Assembly: GCF_029887935.1 (NCBI RefSeq)
Contig: NZ_JARXRO010000007.1
Span: 105,154-169,030 of the forward strand
Source: Luteimonas kalidii
GTDB taxonomy: Bacteria > Pseudomonadota > Gammaproteobacteria > Xanthomonadales > Xanthomonadaceae
Reading direction: 5' to 3'
Length of the DNA stretch: 63,877 nucleotides
Positions within the stretch are counted from its first letter, which is position 1. Every line of letters begins with the position of its first letter. The notes under the pieces are model-generated. The model did no database searches and was not told where the DNA came from. It saw only the letters and a program-made list of their open reading frames with translations. Below, piece by piece: positions 35,329 to 43,128 of this stretch. The position numbers and the translations under genes are program-made.

Positions 35329-36772
35329 TCTTCTGCCGCGCTGGGCCGCTCCGATCGCCGTGGCAGGCACGGCCGCGCTCTGGTGGCTGGCCGCGGGCCT
35401 GCAGCCGTTGTGGTGGGCCGCATGGCTGGCGCCGGTGCCCCTGCTGGCCTATGTCGTACGCGCGCGCGCCCTTCCCTCGGCGCTGGCCACGGTGCTGGCG
35501 TTCGGACTGGGTGGCATGACCCTGTGGACCTACGTGCACGAGGTGATCCGCCTGCCGCTGGCGGCCTGCGTGCAGATCGTGCTCACGCCGGCCCTGCTGA
35601 TGCTGCCGCCCGTGCTGCTGTTCCGTGTGCTGGCGCGCGGCGGCCGGCCGCTGGCGGCGACGTTCTCGCTGCCGCTGACGGCCACCGGGCTGTCGTGGCT
35701 GGCGGCGGCCACCTCGCCCCACGGCACGTACGGCCATATCGCCTATTCGCAGATGGAGGCGCTGCCCGTGCTGCAGGTCGCCGCAGTGACCGGGCTGTGG
35801 GGTGTCGGTTTCCTCGTCTGGCTGTTCGCGGCGGTGATCGTCATGGTCACCCTGCCTGCCGGCACACGGCACGCGCGATGGCGCGCCGCGACGGTGTCGG
35901 CCGCGCTGGTGGTGGTGGCGCTCGGATACGGCACATGGCGCCTGCAGGCCGACGAGCCGGTCAAAGACCTGCGCGTCGGCCTGGTCAGCATCGGGACACG
36001 CGGCGGCAACGAGGCCGAGCTCGACACCGCGGACGGCCAGCGCGTGCTCGACGCCTACGTCGCGCGGATGGAACGCCTCGTCGACGACGGTGCACAGCTG
36101 CTGGTGGCCCCGGAATCCTCGCTGCTGGTGCGCACGCACTCGATTCCCGCGCTGCAGGCGTTGGCGGATCGGCGTGGCGTACGCGTGCTGATGGGCGTCG
36201 AGGACCACAGCAATCCCGCCCGTTTGCACAACGCGGCGCTGCTGTTCGAACCCCGCGCCACGCAGCCGGTGCCCTACTACAAGCACCACTTCATCCCCGT
36301 GTTCGAGGACCGCTACACGCGGGGCACCGTGCGCACCATCCTGCCCGGATCGCCACGCACGGGCGTTGCGATCTGCAAGGATCTGGATTTCACGTCGACC
36401 GGCCTGGCCTACGCCCGGCGCGATGTGCAGCTGCTGCTGGTGCCGGCCTGGGACTTCGACGTCGACGCCTGGATGCATGGGCGCATGGCGGTGATGCGCG
36501 GCGTCGAGGGCGGATTCGCCATGGCGCGTACGGCGCGGAACGGAGACCTCACGCTCAGCGACGACCGCGGACGGGTCGTGGCGGAAGCCTCCGCGGCCGG
36601 CGTGGCCGAGCCCGTGTCCCTGGTGGCGGACCTGCCGCTGCGCGACACGCGGACGCCCTACCGCCTGTGGGGCGATGCGTTCGCCATCCTCTGCCTCGCG
36701 CTGGCCACGTTGCTGGCGTTCGGAGCGGTGCGCATGCGTGGCAGGCCCGTTGCGGACGCGGCAGGCCGATAG
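35312..36772 (+). CDS. Lnt-like membrane carbon-nitrogen hydrolase
   Basis: A 486-residue protein with an apolipoprotein N-acyltransferase-like layout: six or so transmembrane helices in residues 15-205, a nitrilase domain in about 218-455 and a final helix near 460-478. The Glu-Lys-Cys triad is visible as Glu268 (LLVAPESSL), Lys324 (YYKHHFIPVFED) and Cys355 (GVAICKDLDF). The CKDLDF active-site context differs from the CYE-type of housekeeping Lnt, so it is probably a paralogue acting on another amine or lipid acceptor. It starts inside the TetR gene, preceded by GGGGAGA, and is therefore likely controlled by that repressor. Confidence 0.82.
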   Translation: MASKPDLLPRWAAPIAVAGTAALWWLAAGLQPLWWAAWLAPVPLLAYVVRARALPSALATVLAFGLGGMTLWTYVHEVIRLPLAACVQIVLTPALLMLPPVLLFRVLARGGRPLAATFSLPLTATGLSWLAAATSPHGTYGHIAYSQMEALPVLQVAAVTGLWGVGFLVWLFAAVIVMVTLPAGTRHARWRAATVSAALVVVALGYGTWRLQADEPVKDLRVGLVSIGTRGGNEAELDTADGQRVLDAYVARMERLVDDGAQLLVAPESSLLVRTHSIPALQALADRRGVRVLMGVEDHSNPARLHNAALLFEPRATQPVPYYKHHFIPVFEDRYTRGTVRTILPGSPRTGVAICKDLDFTSTGLAYARRDVQLLLVPAWDFDVDAWMHGRMAVMRGVEGGFAMARTARNGDLTLSDDRGRVVAEASAAGVAEPVSLVADLPLRDTRTPYRLWGDAFAILCLALATLLAFGAVRMRGRPVADAAGR

Positions 36773-36925
36773 CCCGGGGCAGGCGGCGGCCGCACCAGGC
36801 CGGACGATGCCGTGCGTCGGGTCCAGCCCGACGACTCGACCGGTCGCCTGCACAGGCGCGCCGCGCTCATGCGCTACGGCGACGGCGCGCCGATGCGACG
36901 GACGGCTTCGGCGATCATGAGGCCT

Positions 36926-36958
36926 GCGGGTTGCGGCCTGCGGCCTTGTCCGGCCTAC
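36926..36958 (-). repeat. GTAG-type REP element, degenerate
   Basis: Read on the minus strand it begins GTAG followed by GCCGGACAAGGCCGCAGGCC and a decayed right arm. It resembles the next copy (37018-37050) but the outer stem has mismatches. Confidence 0.65.
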
Positions 36959-37017
36959 GGCTCCATCGTCGCGACTGTCCCGGATACACGCGAGAAGCCG
37001 CCCCTACAATCGCGCGC

Positions 37018-37050
37018 CCCGGATGCGGCCTGCGGCCTTATCCGGGCTAC
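37018..37050 (-). repeat. GTAG-type REP element
   Basis: On the minus strand GTAG is followed by the outer stem CCCGGAT/ATCCGGG and an inner GGCC/GGCC stem. The head tetranucleotide plus imperfect hairpin is the layout of REPs mobilised by RAYT transposases, including the SMAG repeats of Stenotrophomonas. No RAYT gene is in the window. Confidence 0.75.
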
Positions 37051-37111
37051 GGCCTTGTCATCGCGAACGTTCCGGATGCTCGCGGAAGAAGCCGCCCGTA
37101 TCGCCGGGCGC

Positions 37112-37140
37112 GTAGCCCGGGTAAGCGAAGCGCACCCGGG
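37112..37140 (+). repeat. GTAG-type REP element, opposite orientation
   Basis: GTAG (37112-37115) precedes the stem CCCGGGT/ACCCGGG with an inner GCG/CGC stem. It is inverted relative to the two copies on its left, making a REP doublet. Confidence 0.75.
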
Positions 37141-37308
37141 ACCCCAGGGTCAATGCCGTCGCAGTTCGCGCTTCTGTTGCCCTTCCGCCAGGCGTACGGG
37201 ATCCGGCGGAGTCCGACCCATCAATGTCATCCGGCCCAGACCAGCCGTGCGACCTGGCAGTGAGCGGGGACCAGGCAGCCCGGCCTGGTCGCCGCCGTCC
37301 GAAGCCGA

Positions 37309-37641
37309 TCAGCGGATCGAGGGGTCCAGCCTGCGCAGCGCGTCGCGCACGTCCGCCGAGCCGGTGCTCTCGATATCCTCGCGGGTATACACGCGTCCCG
37401 CGGCACTCACGCATTCCTGGTCGGCGCTCTTGCCGCGGTTGCGCGTGACGACGATGCGCGAGCCGGTTTCGCGGATGCAGAAGCGGTCGTCCGGATCGTC
37501 CTTCTTGACCACGGCGCGTCCGGCTTCCTCGGGCTCCTCGTCCTGCGCCCAGGCAGCGGCCGGAACGGCGGCGCAAGCCAGTGCCACCATGAGCGCGGCG
37601 AGCATGGAAGGACGGGAACGATGAAGGCGGCGAAGGTTCAT
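37309..37641 (-). CDS. Small exported protein of unknown function
   Basis: A 110-residue protein starting MNLRRLHRSRPSMLAALMVALACAAVPAAAWAQ, a clear signal peptide with a basic head; cleavage is expected after AWA near residue 32. The mature part is short, charged and has two Cys (FCIRETGSRIVVTRN and ECVSAAGRVYTREDI) that could form a disulfide. The end DVRDALRRLDPSIR is amphipathic. Similar short secreted proteins of unknown role occur in xanthomonads. It lies between the REP cluster and a 423-base gap. Confidence 0.7.
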   Translation of the reverse strand: MNLRRLHRSRPSMLAALMVALACAAVPAAAWAQDEEPEEAGRAVVKKDDPDDRFCIRETGSRIVVTRNRGKSADQECVSAAGRVYTREDIESTGSADVRDALRRLDPSIR

Positions 37642-38064
37642 GGGAGCACCTGCGTGGCAGTCGGCCGAATCGGCCACCCGTTACGATACGCCCCGCACTC
37701 CCGGATTCAACGCGCAGGACCGTCGTGGTTCAGACCGCTGTCAGCGGACCTGTCCCAACCGCATGCGGCGGCTGAATACGCAGAGATCCCGCCTTCATGC
37801 CGGACGCATCCCACCAGGGCGATACCGATCCTGCGCGCCCTCACTCTGCGGCGCTTCCGCGAACGATGACCGCCTGACCCTCGATTCCCTGCGGCCGAGG
37901 CCGACCTGGACCCCGATGCTTCGCACGCGCGCGATGCGCCCGCTGCCGCGCCACGCATGCCTGACACAGTCGCATGCAGCACCGGACTGACGCGCTGCGT
38001 GCGCTGCCGGAGCCCCCGGATCCGGTGATACCGTGCCTGTCACATCCACCCGTATCATCGGCGG
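37642..38064. other. Intergenic region, no gene seen
   Basis: 423 bases between divergent genes. Open frames on both strands look like shadows. A 6-1-6 dyad CCGCTG-T-CAGCGG occupies 37735-37747, and TATCAT at 38053-38058 is a plausible -10 box for the phosphodiesterase gene, whose ATG lies seven bases further. Confidence 0.55.
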
Positions 38065-39345
38065 ATGATCCGATTGCACCGTGCCGGCGCGCTGGTCGCG
38101 CTGATCTGGCTCGCAGCCTGCGCCACTTCGCCATCCTTCCCGCCCAGCCCGCACGACGCCGTGCGCAGCGTCCTGCTGGTGTCGCTCGACGGCGTACATC
38201 CCGACTACCTCGGCCGCGGCGATACGCCCCGGCTGGACCGGCTCGCGCGAGCGGGCGTACGCGCCGAATGGATGCGGCCTTCGTACCCCTCGCTGACGTT
38301 CCCCAATCACTACACTATCGTGACCGGGCTTCGACCCGACCGTCACGGCATCGTCCACAACACGATGCACGACGACGACCTCGGACGTTTCCGTCTGGCC
38401 GACCGCGATGCCGTCGGCGACGGGCGCTGGTGGGGCGGCGAGCCGCTCTGGGTCACGGCGGAGCGCGCGGGGCTCGCCACCGCCACCCTCTCGTGGCCGG
38501 GCAGCGAAGCGCCGGTGCGCGGGGTGCGTCCGGCGCGCTGGCATGCGTTCGACCACACGCGACCGGTCGATACCCGCGTCGATATGGTCGTCGAATGGCT
38601 GGACGCTCCCGCTGCGCGTCGTCCCCGCTTCGCGACGCTCTACTTCGAGCATCCCGACAGCGCGGGCCACGCGCATGGGCCGGATTCGCCGCAGCTGCGC
38701 AAGACGATGCGCATGATCGATGCGGCCATCGGACGGCTGGTCGACGGCCTCGAGGCGGCCGGCGTGCGCGACGAAGTGGACCTGGTGATCGTCTCCGACC
38801 ACGGCATGGCGGAGGTGGTCGACGGCCACGTCGTGCTGGTCGAGGACATGGTGACGCCTGCCCTCGCCAGCATGGTGACGTCCGGCCAGGTGGTGGGCTT
38901 CCGACCGGTCGCCGGCCGCACGGCAGAGGCCGAGCAGGCATTGCTCGGACGTCACTCGCACTACCAGTGCTGGCGGCGCGACGCGATGCCCGCCCGCTGG
39001 CATTACGGCCTGCATCCGCGCGTGCCGCCGATCGTGTGCCAGATGGACGTCGGCTGGGATGCGCTGCCGCGCGAACACGCCGCACGAAGGCCTGCCGGAA
39101 CCCGCGGCTCGCACGGCTTCGACCCCGACGCGCCGCAGATGCGCGCCATCTTCATCGCCAACGGACCGTCGTTCCGTCGCGGTGCCACCCTGCACGGGTT
39201 CGACAACGTGGATGTCTACCCGCTGCTGGCGCGGCTGGTAGGTGTGCCGCCGGTGCCGAACGACGGCGATCCAGACACCCTCCTGCCGGCGCTGCGCGAC
39301 CCGCCCACCAGGCGTGCGGACCGGAAGGACCATCCTGCGCATTGA
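38065..39345 (+). CDS. NPP-type nucleotide pyrophosphatase/phosphodiesterase lipoprotein
   Basis: A 426-residue member of the alkaline phosphatase superfamily, ectonucleotide pyrophosphatase/phosphodiesterase type. The lipobox LAAC gives Cys19, so it is predicted to be membrane-anchored outside the cytoplasm. Metal and catalytic residues can be placed: Asp42 (VSLDGVHPDY), nucleophile Thr78 (YPSLTFPNHYT), EHPDSAGHAHG, SDHGM and GSHGFDP. This matches the well-studied Xanthomonas NPP, which hydrolyses nucleotide and phosphodiester substrates. A TATCAT -10 box seven bases before the ATG and the absence of a spaced ribosome site suggest a leaderless transcript. Substrate preference not determinable here. 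Confidence 0.92.
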   Translation: MIRLHRAGALVALIWLAACATSPSFPPSPHDAVRSVLLVSLDGVHPDYLGRGDTPRLDRLARAGVRAEWMRPSYPSLTFPNHYTIVTGLRPDRHGIVHNTMHDDDLGRFRLADRDAVGDGRWWGGEPLWVTAERAGLATATLSWPGSEAPVRGVRPARWHAFDHTRPVDTRVDMVVEWLDAPAARRPRFATLYFEHPDSAGHAHGPDSPQLRKTMRMIDAAIGRLVDGLEAAGVRDEVDLVIVSDHGMAEVVDGHVVLVEDMVTPALASMVTSGQVVGFRPVAGRTAEAEQALLGRHSHYQCWRRDAMPARWHYGLHPRVPPIVCQMDVGWDALPREHAARRPAGTRGSHGFDPDAPQMRAIFIANGPSFRRGATLHGFDNVDVYPLLARLVGVPPVPNDGDPDTLLPALRDPPTRRADRKDHPAH

Positions 39346-39394
39346 TGTCCGAAAACGGCGAGTTCCGGCCGGACGGCGGCGCTAGACTGCGCCC

Positions 39395-40978
39395 ATGTCG
39401 AACACCTCCCTGCCCGATGCCGCGATCTGCGAACAGGCGCGCCTGAGCCGCGACCCGCGCTTCGACGGGCTGTTCTTCACCGCGGTGTCCAGTACCGGCA
39501 TCTACTGCCGCCCCACCTGCCCCGCGCCGGCTCCGAAGCCGCGCAACGTGCGCTACTACGCGAACGCCGCGGCCGCCGAGGCCGCCGGATTCAGGCCCTG
39601 CCTGCGCTGCCGCCCCGAGCTCTCGCCGGCCGACGGGACCTGGCGCCGCGGCGACGACACCGTGGCGCGCGCGCTCAAGCTGATCGACCAGGGCCTGCTC
39701 GCCGAACAGCCGCTGTCCGCCCTGGCCGAGCGCGTGCACGTGGGCGAGCGGCAACTGCGGCGGCTGTTCGTCGACCGCCTCGGCGCGGCGCCGATCGGCG
39801 TGCACGGCACGCGCCGCCTGCTGTTCGCCAAGCAGTTGCTCACGGATACCCCGCTCCCGATCACCGAGGTCGCGCTGGCCGCCGGATTCGGCAGCCTGCG
39901 GCGCTTCAACGATGCCTTCCGCGCCGCCTACCGCATGGCGCCCCGCGAGTTGCGGCGGCGCCCCCGTGACGCCGGCGATGAGGGGCTCGCCCTGCGCCTG
40001 GGTTACCGGCCGCCCTACGATTTCGACGCGATGCTCGAGTTCCTGCGTGGCCGCGCGCTGCCGGGTGTCGAACGCGTCGGGACCGGCGCGTACCTGCGCG
40101 TATTCGGAGACGCCGATGCCCCGGGCTGGCTGCGCGTGTCCGCGTGGCGCGGGACCGGCGACGACGATCGCAACGGGCCGGCGCACGCACTGAAGCTCGA
40201 GGTGCATGGCTGCCCGCCATCGCGCCTGCTGCCGCTGGTCGAGCGCGTGCGGCGCATGTTCGACCTGGATGCCGATCCGGTCGCGATCAACGCCGCGCTG
40301 TCCCGCGACGCGCGCCTGCGCACGCTGGTGCGGCGGCGGCCCGGCCTGCGCCTGCCCAGCGGCTGGGACGGGTTCGAGATCGCCACGCGCGCGGTGATCG
40401 GGCAGCAGGTCAGCGTCGCCGCCGCGCGCACCCTCACCGCGCGCCTCGGCCAGCGCTTCGGCACCCCGCTCCCGGACGCGTTCGCGGCGCAAGGCCTGAC
40501 CCATCTGTTCCCGAGCGCCGAAGGACTGGCCGAGGCGCATCTGTCGGGGCTCGGACTCACCACCGCCCGCGCGGCCACGATCCGCGCGATCGCGCGGGCC
40601 GTCGTGGAAGGGCGGGTCGACTTCAACGCCGAGCACACGCTGGACGACTTCGTCCGGCGCTGGACTGCGCTGCCCGGCATCGGCGCATGGACCGCGCAGT
40701 ACATCGCGATGCGCGCGCTCGGCCACCCGGACGCATGCCCCGACGGCGATCTGGTGCTGCAACGGCAGCTCGCGCCCGTCCCCGGCGCCGCAGACGACGC
40801 CGGCGGCCGGCTGTCCGCGGCCGAGGTCCGCGCGCGCGCCGAGCACTGGCGGCCGTGGCGCGCCTACGGCGTGATCCAGCTGTGGCGCGATGCGGCGTTG
40901 TCAACGGCGTCGGCGCGCCCCTCCCCGTCCCCCAAAGCCGCGCGCCCGTCGCGCCGGAGGCCTGCATGCATGTCCTGA
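39395..40978 (+). CDS. AdaA-AlkA fusion: methyl-sensing regulator and DNA-3-methyladenine glycosylase
   Basis: A 527-residue fusion. The Ada N-terminal zinc domain has Cys38, Cys42, Cys69 and Cys72, the same numbering as in Escherichia coli Ada, where Cys38 accepts methyl groups from phosphotriesters. An AraC-type helix-turn-helix follows (about 85-185, ITEVALAAGFGSLRRFNDAFR). The C-terminal half is AlkA: N-terminal domain about 195-300, then HhH-GPD with LPGIGAWTAQYIAMRALGHPDACPDGD, where Asp452 is the likely catalytic residue. It couples sensing of alkylation damage to base excision. The 3' end overlaps ogt by 13 bases, so damage reversal and excision are co-expressed. A Ser/Pro/Arg-rich tail ends the protein. 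Confidence 0.94.
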   Translation: MSNTSLPDAAICEQARLSRDPRFDGLFFTAVSSTGIYCRPTCPAPAPKPRNVRYYANAAAAEAAGFRPCLRCRPELSPADGTWRRGDDTVARALKLIDQGLLAEQPLSALAERVHVGERQLRRLFVDRLGAAPIGVHGTRRLLFAKQLLTDTPLPITEVALAAGFGSLRRFNDAFRAAYRMAPRELRRRPRDAGDEGLALRLGYRPPYDFDAMLEFLRGRALPGVERVGTGAYLRVFGDADAPGWLRVSAWRGTGDDDRNGPAHALKLEVHGCPPSRLLPLVERVRRMFDLDADPVAINAALSRDARLRTLVRRRPGLRLPSGWDGFEIATRAVIGQQVSVAAARTLTARLGQRFGTPLPDAFAAQGLTHLFPSAEGLAEAHLSGLGLTTARAATIRAIARAVVEGRVDFNAEHTLDDFVRRWTALPGIGAWTAQYIAMRALGHPDACPDGDLVLQRQLAPVPGAADDAGGRLSAAEVRARAEHWRPWRAYGVIQLWRDAALSTASARPSPSPKAARPSRRRPACMS

Positions 40979-41469
40979 CCACCTTCATCGACAGCCCCGT
41001 CGGCCCGCTGTTCGTCGCCGCGGACGACGCCGGGCTGCGCGCGATCGAATTCCGCGACAACCGCCACCCGGTGCGCCGCGATGGCGACTGGCAGCCGGGC
41101 GACAGCGCGATGCTGCAACGGGCACGCACACAGCTGGAGGAATACTTCGCCGGCGAACGCCGCAGCTTCGATCTGCCCTTGTCGCCGCGCGGGACCGATT
41201 TCCAGCGCACGGTGTGGACGACGCTGGCGTCGATCCCGTACGGCGAGACCATCAGCTACGCGCAGCTGGCCACGCGCGTCGGCAGGCCGTCGGCATCGCG
41301 CGCGGTCGGCGCGGCGAACGGTCGCAATCCGCTGCCGATCGTGCTGCCCTGCCACCGCGTCATCGGCGCGGATGGCGCGCTGACGGGTTTCGGCGGAGGC
41401 CTGCCCACCAAGCACTACCTGCTCGCACTTGAGGGTGCCCTGCCGCGGGAAGCGCGGCTGTTCGGATAA
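40966..41469 (+). CDS. ogt: Methylated-DNA-protein-cysteine methyltransferase
   Basis: A 167-residue O6-alkylguanine DNA alkyltransferase. The acceptor is Cys129 in the motif VLPCHRVIGADG, with the upstream DFQRTVWTTLASIPYGETISYAQLA and downstream GFGGGLPTKHYLLALEG matching the family. It transfers O6-methyl or O4-methyl groups to itself in a suicide reaction. The ATG at 40966 has GGAGG five bases upstream, inside the 3' end of the adaA-alkA gene, so it is translationally linked and probably induced with it. Naming as ogt rather than adaB follows from the lack of a fused Ada domain. Confidence 0.95.
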   Translation: MHVLTTFIDSPVGPLFVAADDAGLRAIEFRDNRHPVRRDGDWQPGDSAMLQRARTQLEEYFAGERRSFDLPLSPRGTDFQRTVWTTLASIPYGETISYAQLATRVGRPSASRAVGAANGRNPLPIVLPCHRVIGADGALTGFGGGLPTKHYLLALEGALPREARLFG

Positions 41470-41611
41470 GCCTGCTCTGCACCAGACCGGCCTCTGGAGC
41501 AGGCCATCGGGCGCTCCGCGGGCTTGCACGGTCTGCGACGGCAGGGACCGCCCGCGGTTGCCGGTACACGAGCGCGCGAACCGGATCGAGGCTGCGTGCC
41601 GGAGGCCGCGC

Positions 41612-42862
41612 TCAGGCCAGCAACTTGTCGCGCAGCACCGCGGCGTAGCGCGCCGCGATCGCCTCGCGGTCCGGGTGGCGGCCCTCGGCCACCACGCGCC
41701 GGCCTGCGACACGCACCTCGCGCAGCGCGGGGCAGTTGCCGCTGAAGATCCAGCGATCGGCGACATCGGCGGTGGTGGCGCCTGCCAGGAGCGGTGACTG
41801 TCCGTCGAGCACGATCGCATCGTCGCCGGTATCGTCGAAGCCGGTGGCGCGCGGCGCGCTGTCGAGCACGCCACGCAGCAGCGTCGCGCCGACGCTCGTG
41901 CAGGAGGCTCCCACGGCAACGTTGCGGCGGCCGGACGCCAGCCGCTGTCCGTACTCCAGCCAGCGCAGTTCCTCGACCGGCGACACCGACACGTGCGAGT
42001 CCGAGCCGACGCCCCAGGCACCGTCGGCGTCCAGGTAGTTGCGCAGCCGGAACAGGCCGTCGCCGAGGTTGGCCTCGGTGGTGGGACAGACCGCGACCGT
42101 GGCGCCGCTGCGCGCGATGCCGGCGACCTCGCCATCGTCGAGGTGGGTCGCGTGCACCAGCGTCCAGCAAGCGTCGACCGGCGCGCTGTCCAGCAACCAC
42201 TCGACCGGACGCGCGCCGCGGACAGCGAGGCAGTCGTCCACCTCGGCCCGCTGTTCGGCAATGTGCACGTGGATGCGCGTCGCGGTCGGCAGCGCGTCGA
42301 GCACCTGCCGCATGGCGTCCGCCGGCACCGCCCGCAGGCTGTGCAGCGCGCAACCCACGCGCAGCTGTTCGTCCTGGCGGGCATGCAGCGCCTCGAACAG
42401 GCGCAGGTAGCCGTCGACGTCGTGGCCGAAGCGCTGCTGGCGCGATTCCAGCGCACGGCCGTCGAAGCCGCCGGTCATGTACAGCACCGGCAGCAGCGTC
42501 AGCCGGATGCCGGTGTCGCGCGCGGCGGCGATCAGCGCGTCCGACATCGCCGTGGGAGTCGCGTACGGCGCCCCGTCGGGCGAATGGTGCAGGTAATGGA
42601 ACTCGCACACCGTCGTGTAGCCGGCCTCGAGCATCTCCACGTACAGCTGCGAGGCCACCGCGTGCAGCGCGTCCGGATCGAAGCGCCCGGCCATGCGGTA
42701 CATCGTCTCGCGCCAGGTCCAGAACGAGTCGGCCGGATGCGTCTGCCGCTCGGCCAGTCCCGCCATCGCGCGCTGGAATGCATGGGAATGCAGGTTGGCG
42801 ATGCCAGGCAGCCGCCAGCCGGTGGCGACGTCTTCGATCGGGAACGCGGGCGATCCGGGCAT
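41612..42862 (-). CDS. hutF: Formimidoylglutamate deiminase
   Basis: A 416-residue amidohydrolase of histidine degradation, converting N-formimidoyl-glutamate to N-formyl-glutamate and ammonia. Metal ligands His25 and His27 lie in IANLHSHAFQRAM; other signatures are ADSFWTWRETMYRM, VHIAEQRAEVDDC and GVGSDSHVSVSPVEELRWLEYGQRL. The N-terminus is about 30 residues shorter than Pseudomonas HutF: the usual leading strands before the PGxxNLHSH motif are nearly missing, and a stop codon nine codons upstream rules out a longer start. It diverges from the small membrane protein/hutI unit by 68 bases. Presence of hutF implies the deiminase route to formylglutamate (needs HutG, not seen here). Confidence 0.93.
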   Translation of the reverse strand: MPGSPAFPIEDVATGWRLPGIANLHSHAFQRAMAGLAERQTHPADSFWTWRETMYRMAGRFDPDALHAVASQLYVEMLEAGYTTVCEFHYLHHSPDGAPYATPTAMSDALIAAARDTGIRLTLLPVLYMTGGFDGRALESRQQRFGHDVDGYLRLFEALHARQDEQLRVGCALHSLRAVPADAMRQVLDALPTATRIHVHIAEQRAEVDDCLAVRGARPVEWLLDSAPVDACWTLVHATHLDDGEVAGIARSGATVAVCPTTEANLGDGLFRLRNYLDADGAWGVGSDSHVSVSPVEELRWLEYGQRLASGRRNVAVGASCTSVGATLLRGVLDSAPRATGFDDTGDDAIVLDGQSPLLAGATTADVADRWIFSGNCPALREVRVAGRRVVAEGRHPDREAIAARYAAVLRDKLLA

Positions 42863-42930
42863 CGGCGGGCGCAGTGCGGCGGGAGTGCGTTAGGCTACCG
42901 CGCTGGCGCCCACGATCACAGGCCGCTCCG

Positions 42931-43128
42931 ATGTTCGAATCCCTTGCCGTCGCCGGCGTCCTGCTGCTCGCGGTCGCCGTGGTGGTGCTGAAGTCCCGCG
43001 AACGCCTGCGCACGCCGGGGGCGAGGCGCAGCCGTCGGCGCAATGGCGATGGCGGTGGTGGCGGCAGCGGAGCGGACCACGACCGCGGCTCGCATGGCGA
43101 CGGTGGCGACGGGGGCGGTGGTGACTGA
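42931..43128 (+). CDS. Small single-helix membrane protein with Gly/Asp/His tail
   Basis: A 65-residue protein: helix [16 protein letters not shown] (residues 5-20), a basic stretch [16 protein letters not shown], and a tail of Gly, Asp, Ser and His ([21 protein letters not shown]). Short bacterial membrane proteins with such a Gly/Asp tail are common and unnamed. Its last eight bases overlap the hutI start, and the GGGGG that encodes its tail serves as hutI ribosome site. Its existence depends on this overlap being meaningful, so confidence is moderate. Confidence 0.6.
   Translation: MFESLAVAGVLLLAVAVVVLKSRERLRTPGARRSRRRNGDGGGGGSGADHDRGSHGDGGDGGGGD

Larger units (their letters stand above)
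36773..37308. other. Intergenic region with REP cluster, no gene seen
   Basis: These 536 bases between the Lnt-like gene and the small exported protein gene hold no convincing coding frame. The middle carries three GTAG-type REP hairpins (separate entries); the first two belong to a degenerate tandem repeat of about 90 bases, with matching stretches around 36929-37003 and 37021-37099 that end in GAAGCCGCCC. Confidence 0.7.

Noticed and set aside
36773..38064. Several 60-116-codon frames in the REP region and the following gap
   Set aside because: They are Arg/Pro/Cys-rich, overlap each other on both strands, and lack ribosome sites or recognisable domains.
42863..42930. A frameshift hiding the missing N-terminus of HutF
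   Set aside because: Only 68 bases separate HutF from the divergent gene, too short for the missing 30 residues in any frame.
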